Source: an uncultured Blautia sp.
GTDB taxonomy: Bacteria > Bacillota > Clostridia > Lachnospirales > Lachnospiraceae
DNA: 30,057 bases
Assembly (NCBI GenBank): GCA_900539145.1
Contig: UQAX01000035.1
Span: 1-30,057, forward strand
Reading direction: 5' to 3'
Made by a program: the position numbers and the translations under genes. Of the stretch, positions 16,050-23,809 are shown one piece after another (the stretch's first letter is position 1; each line of letters opens with the position of its first letter). The notes under the pieces were generated by a model that searched no databases, was not told where the DNA came from, and was given only the letters and a program-made list of their open reading frames with translations.

Positions 16050-16906
16050 TCAGTATCCCCTTTCTGCTGTTTCAGTTCTTTAATAACCAAAACTTCACTT
16101 AAATGTTCAAAATCAACGGCAGGTGTCAAGGTTCCTGTTTTTGTCAGATTATTGGGATCTTCCTTGATATCGCTTACATATCCGATGAGAATACCCTTTA
16201 AAAACTTATCGCTGACATCTGAGGTAATGATTTTTTCACCTTCCTGAATTTTGTTGTCCTCGTCCTTTAAATGAATAAACTGGAGCTTTCCTTCATCAAT
16301 CAGACGTAAATCACCGGCTACAATACAGCGGTCAGAGGTGCTCATGGTCATGGCGCTGACATTGCTGGTGTCGTCAATAATGGAGCGCACGGTTGCCCAG
16401 TTTTTACCTACTTCTGTGACAATTCCCACCAATCCGCTTCCTGCAATGACGTTGCAGTCCTTCTGAATACCGTCTTCTGTTCCCTTGTCAATGGTAAAAT
16501 TAGAAAACCAGTTTCCGGCATCCTTGGAAATTACATTGGCAGCTACCTTGTCGTATTCGCTGTAACTTTGGTCCAGTTGATACAATTCCTGCAAACGCTC
16601 CAGTTCTGTTAAGCCTTGTGTCAGGCGGCTGTTTTCAGCAGTCAGTTCGTCTACTTTTTTCTGAAGTTTTTTATTTTCTTTTACTAATGTTTGTTTATTC
16701 TGAAATCCGGCTGTTGCATTGTCCAGAACTTTTCCGATTTGATTAATTCCTTTCTGAAAAGGAACAATGACATAGCCTGCCGCATTTCTTATGGGTGCAA
16801 CGGGAAATTTTACTGCCGCCGCAAAAATCATAAGACTGATACAAATTAAGCCCATAGCTATGAGGACATGTTTACTTTTAAATGTCCAATTACGCTTTTT
16901 TTTCAT
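16046..16906 (-). CDS. mreC: Rod-shape protein MreC
   Basis: 286 residues: one membrane segment (about 14-32), a coiled coil (about 65-105, KENKKLQKKVDELTAENSR), then the beta-rich MreC domain (VAANVISKDAGNWFSNFTIDKG, GLVGIVTEVGKNWATVRSIID). MreC is extracytoplasmic and activates PBP2. The reading frame stays open a further 30 codons upstream into the mreB end. The ATG at 16906 is preferred because GAGG lies eight bases before it and the predicted protein then starts with a normal short cytoplasmic tail. Confidence 0.92.
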   Translation of the reverse strand: MKKKRNWTFKSKHVLIAMGLICISLMIFAAAVKFPVAPIRNAAGYVIVPFQKGINQIGKVLDNATAGFQNKQTLVKENKKLQKKVDELTAENSRLTQGLTELERLQELYQLDQSYSEYDKVAANVISKDAGNWFSNFTIDKGTEDGIQKDCNVIAGSGLVGIVTEVGKNWATVRSIIDDTSNVSAMTMSTSDRCIVAGDLRLIDEGKLQFIHLKDEDNKIQEGEKIITSDVSDKFLKGILIGYVSDIKEDPNNLTKTGTLTPAVDFEHLSEVLVIKELKQQKGDTE

Positions 16907-16932
16907 GTTTAAAACCTCAGCTTTTCTTTTTG

Positions 16933-17922
16933 TTATTGAACCCACTTGTGTAAGGTACGGTTTCCGATAATTTCTTTTAATCCGCAAATGGTACAATGCT
17001 CATAGTATCCGGATAAACGTACCTTTTGTCCGGTTTCCTGACTTAAAAACCAGTCAATATCCGGAATTCTCGTTGTTCCTCCTGCAAGAAAAATACCTTC
17101 CTCCAGAATATTCTGATAAATCTGAGGAGGAGTTCTCTCCAGAAAAGAGCGGATTTCCTGACAAATGGTATGAACCGGTCCTAAAATTGTTTGATAAATC
17201 ATATCAGAGGGGATAATTCCCTCTCTGGGAAGACCGGAAAGGCTGTCAACACCGACAATTTTTCGGGCTTCTTTAATATCTTCTTTTAAATATGCCAAAG
17301 AAAACTTCAATCTTCTGGCAGTTCTGTTTCCAATATGAAGATTGTAGTTTTTCCGCACTTCGTTTACAATCGCTTCATTTAACTGCGCTCCGCCCATAGC
17401 AATAATCTTGCTTAGAACGATTTTTCCTCTTTCGATTACAGAAATCTCCGTGCTTTGCGCTCCGATATTTACAATCATGCTTCCCTTTGTATTATTGATG
17501 GGAATTCCAAGAGCCACCGCATCGGCGATGGTCTTGTTTACCATATAAATTTTATTTTTTCTGTTGGAATTTCCAATGGTATAGTAGGCACGCTGCTCTA
17601 TTTCCGACAAATCGGAAGGAACAGCCAGGTATAAATTATTATTAAATAATCCACCTGCATTTATCTTTTCGAGTAAAGCCTGTAAAACCATCTCAGTATG
17701 ATTGACATCTGCAATTTTCCCGTAAGCCATAGGTGAAATTACAGATACATTAGACGGATTTTTTTCAAAAATCTTATATGCTTCATTTCCTACTGCCAAA
17801 ATCTGATTTTGGTTTCGAATGGCTATCATGTTTTTTTCTGTGATAATGGTATCATTATCCTGTGAATAAATTTTAACTGTACTTGTTCCGAGGTCTACTC
17901 CAAACGTTTTGTGTAATAGCAC
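16933..17922 (-). CDS. MreB-like actin homologue with altered nucleotide site
   Basis: 329 residues with the actin/Hsp70 fold. Phosphate-1 loop is FGVDLGTSTVKIY (7-19). Phosphate-2 region is MIVNIGAQSTEISVI (149-163), where MreB normally has VDIGGGTTE. The adenosine motif is LAGGTTRIPDID (279-290). The conserved EEPMAAAIG helix reads NKTIADAVA (129-137), so the expected catalytic glutamate is lysine (K130). Similarity elsewhere (LVRRNY-type VRKNYNLHIG, PSDL) supports MreB ancestry, so it may be a slow-hydrolysing or structural filament. The start is GTG at 17922 with GGGGAG seven bases upstream. It is first of the mreBCD block, and a canonical MreB could exist elsewhere. Confidence 0.82.
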   Translation of the reverse strand: MLLHKTFGVDLGTSTVKIYSQDNDTIITEKNMIAIRNQNQILAVGNEAYKIFEKNPSNVSVISPMAYGKIADVNHTEMVLQALLEKINAGGLFNNNLYLAVPSDLSEIEQRAYYTIGNSNRKNKIYMVNKTIADAVALGIPINNTKGSMIVNIGAQSTEISVIERGKIVLSKIIAMGGAQLNEAIVNEVRKNYNLHIGNRTARRLKFSLAYLKEDIKEARKIVGVDSLSGLPREGIIPSDMIYQTILGPVHTICQEIRSFLERTPPQIYQNILEEGIFLAGGTTRIPDIDWFLSQETGQKVRLSGYYEHCTICGLKEIIGNRTLHKWVQ

Positions 17923-17950
17923 TTGAATGCTCCCCTTTATCTTTTAACAT

Positions 17951-18646
17951 TTAAAAAATCCCCTGTTCACGAAAGCTTAAATATTTACAATCCCCGATAA
18001 TAATATGGTCCAGTAAAGGAATTCCCAAGAGCTCCCCCGCTTCCTTTACTCTTTGAGTAAAATCAACATCTGCCTGACTGGGTGTACAATCGCCGCTGGG
18101 ATGATTATGTACCAGAAGAATTCCCACTGCATGATAGGAAACCGCAGAAAGAAAAATTTCTCTGGGATTTGCCAAAGAACTGTTGACTGTTCCTTTAAAA
18201 ATCATTTCATCTCCCAACAGATGGTTTTTGGTATCCAGCATCATACAGATTAAAAGCTCCTGCTCCTCATGGCGAAGCTGTTCCATATAGTAATCTGCAA
18301 TACTGGCAGGATGGCGGAAAGACAACCCTTTTTTGGCAGTTGCTGTGGCAATTCTTTTGGAAAGCTCCCCGATACATTTAATCTGTATTGCCTTTACCTT
18401 TCCAATGCCTTTGACTGCCTGAAGCTGTGCAAGGCTTAGTTGATGCAGTCCCAAAAGTCCTTCCTTATCTTTGGAGAGCTTTAGAACTTCTTCTGCCATC
18501 TCCACAGACGGGCTTCCCTTTGTTCCTGTTCTTAAAAGGACTGCTAAAAGTTCGCTGTCCGTTAAACACTCTGCGCCCATACGAAGACACTTTTCATAAG
18601 GTCTGTCTTCCTCGGGCATTTGATTAATCGTTGTATATTTTGTCAT
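17951..18646 (-). CDS. radC: RadC-family JAB-domain protein
   Basis: 231 residues. An N-terminal UPF0758 region with a helix-hairpin-helix (LQAVKGIGKVKAIQI, about 75-90) is followed by a JAB1/MPN metalloprotease-like domain with HNHPSGDCTPSQAD (about 180-193). The DNA-repair role once given to RadC is disputed and its substrate is unknown. It lies 28 bases upstream of mreB, as in Bacillus (radC-mreBCD). SD is weak (GGAGAG, 13 bases away). A promoter candidate is at 18689-18717, so radC probably heads the operon. Confidence 0.92.
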   Translation of the reverse strand: MTKYTTINQMPEEDRPYEKCLRMGAECLTDSELLAVLLRTGTKGSPSVEMAEEVLKLSKDKEGLLGLHQLSLAQLQAVKGIGKVKAIQIKCIGELSKRIATATAKKGLSFRHPASIADYYMEQLRHEEQELLICMMLDTKNHLLGDEMIFKGTVNSSLANPREIFLSAVSYHAVGILLVHNHPSGDCTPSQADVDFTQRVKEAGELLGIPLLDHIIIGDCKYLSFREQGIF

Positions 18647-18688
18647 ACTTTGTTATAAGCTCTCCGGCAATTGGCTATAACAAGTTTT

Positions 18689-18717
18689 ATTGTAGCACAG
18701 ATTAAAAACGATGTATA
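18689..18717 (-). promoter_or_regulatory. Candidate promoter of the radC-mre-min-rodA operon
   Basis: Minus strand: -35 TATACA (18712-18717), a 17-base spacer and -10 TACAAT (18689-18694), with an extended -10 TG one base before the hexamer. It sits in the 75-base gap between the flavoprotein stop and the radC start. It would place radC to the carboxypeptidase-like gene in one transcript of about 10 kb. Confidence 0.55.
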
Positions 18718-18721
18718 TGCC

Positions 18722-20311
18722 TTAACAAAAATTTATGATTTTTTTCATAATTGCTTCGCCTACTTTTAAACCGTCCATGGCTGCGGAGGTAATTCCGCCG
18801 GCATAGCCTGCGCCTTCGCCGCAGGGATAAATTCCGCAAATTGCAGATTCAAACGCTTCATTTCGAAGAATTCGTATCGGTGAAGAGGTTCTGCTCTCAA
18901 TTCCGCTTAAAACAGCGTCTTTTCTTGAAAATCCGGGAATGATTTTTTCAAAAGCTTCTATCCCTTCGATAAGCGCTGCGTTTAACTCTTCCGGAAGTAA
19001 TTCTCTTAAATTGGCAAAGGTATACCTGCCTTTCATACAGGGAAGTACGCTGCCGAAAGTCTCTGATGTTTTATTTTCCGTAAAGTCACCGTATAGCTGA
19101 AGCGGAATATTTCCTTTTCCCAGCTCATAAGCCTTTTCTTCCAGTCTTCTTTGAAATTCCATGCCTCGAAGTACGTCTGTTCCCGGAAAATCTTCCGGTG
19201 TTACCGTAACGATTAAGGCGCTGTTGGCATTGGCAGAGCCACGGTTTTGATAGCTCATACCATTGACAGCCAGCTTTTTTTCCTCAGAAGAAGCATTGAC
19301 TACAAAGCCTCCCGGACACATACAAAAGCTGTAAACACCACGATTATTTTTGCACTTGTGGGTGAGCTTATAGGATGCCGCCCCAAGGTAGGGAGAGCTT
19401 TCCTGCCCGTATTGATAGAGATTGATTAAGGTCTGGGGGTGCTCCGCACGCAGCCCTACGGCAAAAGCCTTTGCCTCCATAGGCAAATTTTTATCTTTTA
19501 ACAGGGCAAAGGTGTCTCTGGCGCTGTGACCGATAGCCAGAACCAGACAATCAGTTTTAATTTTTTCTGTATCGTTTACAGTAATGGCTGCTACTTTTCC
19601 GTTTTCAATTTGAATATCTGTCATCTTGGAGGAAAAACAAAATTCTCCGCCGGCATTTTCAATGTAATTTCGCATATTTTTTACAATACCGATTAGCATG
19701 TCTGTGCCAAGGTGCGGCTTTTGCTGATATAAAATTTCCTCGGGAGCGCCGAATTTTACAAATATTTTCAGAACCTCTTGATTGCGCCCTTTTGTGTCTT
19801 TTACTAAGGTATTCAGCTTCCCGTCAGAAAAAGTGCCTGCGCCTCCTTCTCCGAACTGTACATTAGACTCTTTCTTTAATTCTCCTGTTTCCCAGAATTT
19901 TTCCACGGTTTTCAGGCGGTTCTCTACGTCTTCGCCTCTTTCGATAATCAAAGGCTTTAAACCTGCTTGTACCAGATAATAGGCACAGAAAAGTCCGGCA
20001 GGTCCGCTGCCCACAATGACAGGTCTTTGAGAAACTTCTGTATCTGTTTTTAAATAAGAAAATCTCACAGGAGTTGTTGACATAATATTTTTATTGTTTA
20101 CCTTTTTTAGAACCTGTTTTTCTTTTTTTACTTCTGCTTCAACGGTATAAACAAAGAAAAGCTCCGGCTTTTTCCTTGCATCTAAGGATTGGCGCCGAAT
20201 TGTCCATGAAAGTAAATCTCCCGAGGAGATTTTTAAGAGCTTTTTGATTTTATTTTCCAAATCTTCTTTTGTATGAGAAACAGGAAGTTTTATCTGTTGA
20301 ATTTTTACCAT
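18722..20311 (-). CDS. FAD-dependent dehydrogenase, COG2509 family
   Basis: 529 residues. An N-terminal domain (about residues 1-85) precedes the FAD-binding motif VIVGSGPAGLFCAYYLVQAG (about 98-117). Later motifs VQFGEGGAGTFSDGKLNT, LAIGHSARDTF and the C-terminal GEGAGYAGGITSAAMDG are characteristic of uncharacterised COG2509 flavoproteins. Substrate unknown. The frame is open 22 codons further upstream, but the ATG at 20311 is chosen because AGGAGG lies seven bases before it. It overlaps the upstream flavoprotein gene by seven bases (ATGGTAA), and is last in the mutS operon. A weak TTATGA/TCATAA hairpin with a T-run at its 3' end may terminate the operon. Confidence 0.85.
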   Translation of the reverse strand: MVKIQQIKLPVSHTKEDLENKIKKLLKISSGDLLSWTIRRQSLDARKKPELFFVYTVEAEVKKEKQVLKKVNNKNIMSTTPVRFSYLKTDTEVSQRPVIVGSGPAGLFCAYYLVQAGLKPLIIERGEDVENRLKTVEKFWETGELKKESNVQFGEGGAGTFSDGKLNTLVKDTKGRNQEVLKIFVKFGAPEEILYQQKPHLGTDMLIGIVKNMRNYIENAGGEFCFSSKMTDIQIENGKVAAITVNDTEKIKTDCLVLAIGHSARDTFALLKDKNLPMEAKAFAVGLRAEHPQTLINLYQYGQESSPYLGAASYKLTHKCKNNRGVYSFCMCPGGFVVNASSEEKKLAVNGMSYQNRGSANANSALIVTVTPEDFPGTDVLRGMEFQRRLEEKAYELGKGNIPLQLYGDFTENKTSETFGSVLPCMKGRYTFANLRELLPEELNAALIEGIEAFEKIIPGFSRKDAVLSGIESRTSSPIRILRNEAFESAICGIYPCGEGAGYAGGITSAAMDGLKVGEAIMKKIINFC

Positions 20312-21560
20312 AAAGCAGCCTCCTTTCCTGCACATGCGCCGCTGGACCACGCCCATTGAAGATTGTAGCCGCCGCAAATACCGTCTGCGTCTAATAACTC
20401 TCCTGCCAGATACAAGTTGGGAATTTTTTTACATTCCATGGTTTCAGGAGCAATTTCTTCCAGAGAAACACCGCCCTGACATACCTGTGCATTAGAAAAC
20501 GGCTTTGTCCCCACAATTTCCACCGGAAATGCTTTTATTTTCTCTGCCAGCGTTGAAATTTCTGTTTTTTTATTTACCAGAACTTCAATCAGTTTTTTAG
20601 GAATAAGACCGATACAGAGTTCTTTTGTTGTTTTGTATGGACAAAGCTCCTTTCTTTTCAGGAAAAGCTCTTCCAGTTCTTCTTTTGTAAAATCAGGTAA
20701 GAAATCAATCAGCAAGGTAACGGAACGCTGTTTTTGCAGAAGCTTGGCTGCCAGAGCGCTGAGCTGAAACACCGGAATACCGGAAATTCCATAATCCGTA
20801 AGCTGTAATTCGCCTTCTTCTGTCTGTAAGGTTTTCTGCTCTGCTTGTAACTGTATTTTTCCGTAAATACGAGTACCGCTCCACTTGGAAAAGTAATTTC
20901 CTTTGCCTTTTAACGGAACTAAAGCAGGAAGCGGCTCTATGACCTTTAATCCCAACTGCTTTGCTAAGGCATATCCACTGCCGTCTGCTCCGTCAATTTC
21001 CGAAGCACAGGAGCCGCAGGCAAGGATAACCGCATCGGCAGGATACTGCCATGTATCGGTTATCACTGAAAACTTTGGACTTTCCGTTGTTTCTGAAATT
21101 TTAATTTCTTTTACGTGCTCTTTGCATTTGATTTTTACTTTTAAGAAGCGGGCTTCCATTTCTAAAAGCTCTTGTACGCTGGAGGCCTGCATACTGGAAG
21201 GATAAAAATATCCGTTTTTTGAAACAGGATAAATACCGATTTCCTTAAAAAAATCCAGTGTCTGTTCAAAAGAAAAATTTTGCAGAACGTCCCAGAGAAT
21301 TTCAGGCTGTTCACTGTGATAGCAGCTTTTTTCCTGCTTTTCATTGGTAAGATTACAGCGGCCGTTTCCGGTTGCCAGCAGTTTTTTCCCTGTTTTTTCA
21401 TTATGCTCTAAAACTGTAACGGCTGCATGATTTCTGGCTGCCATAATGGCGGCAAGCCCGCTTCAAAACCTTTAGGGGTTGCTTGTTTCCGGCCTGCCAT
21501 AATGGCGGCAATCATACCGGCAGCTCCGCCGCCTACAATACAGACCTTTTTCTTTTCCAT
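20305..21560 (-). pseudogene. HI0933/BaiN-family flavoprotein gene, frameshifted by a 56-bp duplication
   Basis: The family is an NAD(P)/FAD-dependent oxidoreductase of unknown substrate. A good start lies at 21560 (AGGAG six bases upstream, four bases from the preceding stop) and encodes MEKKKVCIVGGGAAGMIAAI, the FAD-binding N-terminus. After residue 21 the sequence enters a 56-base duplicated unit and stops at codon 51. The rest of the protein continues in another frame from 21444 (ARNHAAVTVLEHNEKTGKKLLATGNGRCNLTN and onward to GICGGYNLQWAWSSG at the C-terminus). Deleting one unit joins the two perfectly. The downstream portion is otherwise intact, so the lesion is recent or reversible. As it stands, the product would lack its dinucleotide-binding loop. 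Confidence 0.85.
21438..21511. repeat. 18-bp direct repeats bounding a 56-bp duplication unit
   Basis: CTGCCATAATGGCGGCAA occurs at 21438-21455 and, without mismatch, at 21494-21511; the offset is 56 bases, which is not a multiple of three. Each repeat contains the palindrome GCCATAATGGC. The 38 bases between them have no match in the rest of the reading frame and contain a short AACC/GGTT inverted repeat. Recombination or slippage between the copies would delete 56 bases and restore the frame. Confidence 0.95.
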
Positions 21561-21563
21561 AAT

Positions 21564-22856
21564 TTACTCCTGTGGCAATGTAATCAGATTTTTATCTGCA
21601 AGCTTTTGTAAGGACATTAAAATACCTAATTTTGCATGATACCAAGTAAGACCACCTTGGAAATATACGGTATAAGGCGGTTTAATCGGTCCGTCGGCAG
21701 AAAGCTCAATGGAAGAACCCTGCACAAAAGCGCCTGCTGCCATAATTACGTCACTGTCATAGCCCGGCATTGCCCATGGCTCCGGCTCTACATAACTGTC
21801 TACCGGAGCTGCCGCCTGAATGCCCTTACAAAATTCAATGACGCCTTCCGGTGTACCAAAAGTAACTGCCTGAATAATGTCGTGACGGCTTTCGGTGCTG
21901 TTGGGTGTAACCGAAAAGCCTAAACGCTCATAAATATTTGCCGCAAAAATCGCTCCTTTTAATGCCCCTGCGGTAACGGTAGGCGCAAGGAAAAATCCCT
22001 GATAAAAGGAAGGATTAACGCCTAAAGTAGCGCCGACTTCTTTTCCAAGACCGGGGCAGGTAAGACGATAGGCTGCATTATCTACATACTCTTTTTTTCC
22101 CGCAATGTATCCGCCGATTGGCGCAAGACCGCCGCCGGGATTTTTAATCAGTGAACCAACAATTAAATCGGCGCCTACATCACTTGGCTCTATTTTTTCT
22201 ACAAATTCGCCGTAGCAGTTGTCTACCATACAAATAATGTCCGGTTTAATTCCTTTAATAAAAGAAATCAGTTCTCCGATTTGGGATACAGAAAAAGTAG
22301 GACGTGTGAGATATCCTTTGGAGCGCTGAATTTCCACCATTTTTGTTTTGTCTGTAATGGCATTTCGAATACCCTCATAATCAAAGCTCCCATCTTCTAA
22401 AAGCTCTACCTGACGGTAAGTAATGCCGTATTCAGCCAAAGAGCCCTTGGATTGACGAATGCCGATAACCTCCTCCAAGGTATCGTAAGGCTTTCCAACA
22501 GGAGAGAGAAGCTCATCTCCCGGTCTTAAATTTCCTGCAAGCGCCACAGATAAAGCGTGCGTACCGCAGGCAATTAAAGGGCGCACTAAGGCTGCTTCTG
22601 TATGAAAAGCAGCTGCATAGACCTCTTCTAAGGTGTCACGTCCTAAATCGTTGTAGCCGTAACCGGTAGAGGAATAAAGACAGCCTTCGCTTACTTTATT
22701 CTTCTGCATGGCATGAAGCACCTTTAACTGATTGTATTCTGCGTTTTCATCAATCTCCTGAAAACGTTCTTTTAATTCTGCTTCTATTTGATTTCCAAAG
22801 GCAAGCACTTGTGGGCTGATGCCTAAATCACGGTACATTTCCATCATTTCCTGCAT
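21564..22856 (-). CDS. PLP-dependent methionine gamma-lyase/aluminium-resistance family protein
   Basis: 430-residue PLP enzyme of COG4100, distantly related to cystathionine/methionine lyases; the physiological reaction is not established. The PLP lysine is K238 in SLIKNPGGGLAPIGGYIAG. The aspartate that contacts the PLP ring is probably in CMVDNCYGEF (about 209-218). The N-terminal STGYGYND and ACGTHALSVAL are also typical. GAGGAG is seven bases before the ATG, and it overlaps the miaA end by 13 bases. The miaA-COG4100 pairing is common in clostridia. Confidence 0.88.
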   Translation of the reverse strand: MQEMMEMYRDLGISPQVLAFGNQIEAELKERFQEIDENAEYNQLKVLHAMQKNKVSEGCLYSSTGYGYNDLGRDTLEEVYAAAFHTEAALVRPLIACGTHALSVALAGNLRPGDELLSPVGKPYDTLEEVIGIRQSKGSLAEYGITYRQVELLEDGSFDYEGIRNAITDKTKMVEIQRSKGYLTRPTFSVSQIGELISFIKGIKPDIICMVDNCYGEFVEKIEPSDVGADLIVGSLIKNPGGGLAPIGGYIAGKKEYVDNAAYRLTCPGLGKEVGATLGVNPSFYQGFFLAPTVTAGALKGAIFAANIYERLGFSVTPNSTESRHDIIQAVTFGTPEGVIEFCKGIQAAAPVDSYVEPEPWAMPGYDSDVIMAAGAFVQGSSIELSADGPIKPPYTVYFQGGLTWYHAKLGILMSLQKLADKNLITLPQE

Positions 22857-23809
22857 GGTAATACTCCTCTTTTCTTACAGTTTTCTAATATATAATCTAA
22901 AATCTTATCCTCCTGATAAGCAAATTCCTGTTTATTTACCCAAATAACGTCTTTTTCCCGCTTAAACCAGGTAAGCTGCCGCTTTGCAAAGTGACGGGTA
23001 TCTCGCTTTAAGATATAAACAGCCTCATCAAGGGTACAGCTTCCATCCAGATAAGACAAAATTTCTTTATATCCTAAGCCCTGCATGGAAACCATGTCTT
23101 TGGTATATCCCTTCTCGGCAAGCAGGGAGACTTCATCCACCAGCCCTTCTTGCAGCATTGCATCTACACGAGCATCAATTCTTTCATACAGCTTTTCACG
23201 GATATCATTTAAAACAAAATATGCCACATTGTAAGGAGACTGTTTTAAAGACTCTTCTTCGTTATGAGCAGAAATCGGTTTTCCCGTAAGCTCAAAATAC
23301 TCCAATGCCCGAATGACTCTTTTTACATTGTTTGCATGAATTTTCTCTGCTGATTTCGGATCAATCTGCTGTAGCTTTTCGTGGAGATATTCACAGCCTT
23401 TTTCTTCTGCCAGTTTTTCCAGCTCTTCTCTTATTGGTGATTTTTCAGTTTCTTTTGAAAAATCAATATCTTTTACCACTGCCTGAATATAAAAGCCTGT
23501 ACCTCCGGCAAGAATGGGAACTTTTCCCTTTGCATAGATTTCTTCCATAGCCTGTTTTGCCATTTCTTGAAACCGTACTACGTGAAATTCTTCGTCAGGC
23601 TCTAGCACATCTATTAGATGGTGGGTAACACCACACATTTCTTCTTTTTTAATTTTCGCAGAACCAATATCCATATGTTTATACACCTGCATGGAGTCTG
23701 CAGAAATAATTTCTCCGTTTACTGCTTTTGCAAGTGCAATCGAGAGTTTTGTTTTTCCTACTGCTGTAGGACCTGTTAAGATAATTAAAGGTTTTTTCAA
23801 AATTTTCAC
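22844..23809 (-). CDS. miaA: tRNA dimethylallyltransferase MiaA
   Basis: Transfers a dimethylallyl group to A37 of tRNAs that read U-starting codons. The P-loop GPTAVGKTKLS is at residues 13-23. DSMQVYKHMDIGSAK, THHLIDVLEP, AGGTGFYIQAV, RVIRALE and FAKRQLTWFKRE are all standard MiaA motifs. Length (321 from the first start) is normal. That start is a GTG directly after the mutL stop. A TTG three codons later (23800) has a better-placed AGGTGA, so the true start is uncertain by nine bases. Part of the mutS-mutL-miaA transcript. Confidence 0.95.
   Translation of the reverse strand: MKILKKPLIILTGPTAVGKTKLSIALAKAVNGEIISADSMQVYKHMDIGSAKIKKEEMCGVTHHLIDVLEPDEEFHVVRFQEMAKQAMEEIYAKGKVPILAGGTGFYIQAVVKDIDFSKETEKSPIREELEKLAEEKGCEYLHEKLQQIDPKSAEKIHANNVKRVIRALEYFELTGKPISAHNEEESLKQSPYNVAYFVLNDIREKLYERIDARVDAMLQEGLVDEVSLLAEKGYTKDMVSMQGLGYKEILSYLDGSCTLDEAVYILKRDTRHFAKRQLTWFKREKDVIWVNKQEFAYQEDKILDYILENCKKRGVLPCRK

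Noticed and set aside
20305..21444. Reading the HI0933-type gene as intact with an internal start at 21444
   Set aside because: That start would remove the GxGxxG dinucleotide-binding loop essential to the family. The correct N-terminus is visible just upstream in another frame with a proper ribosome site.
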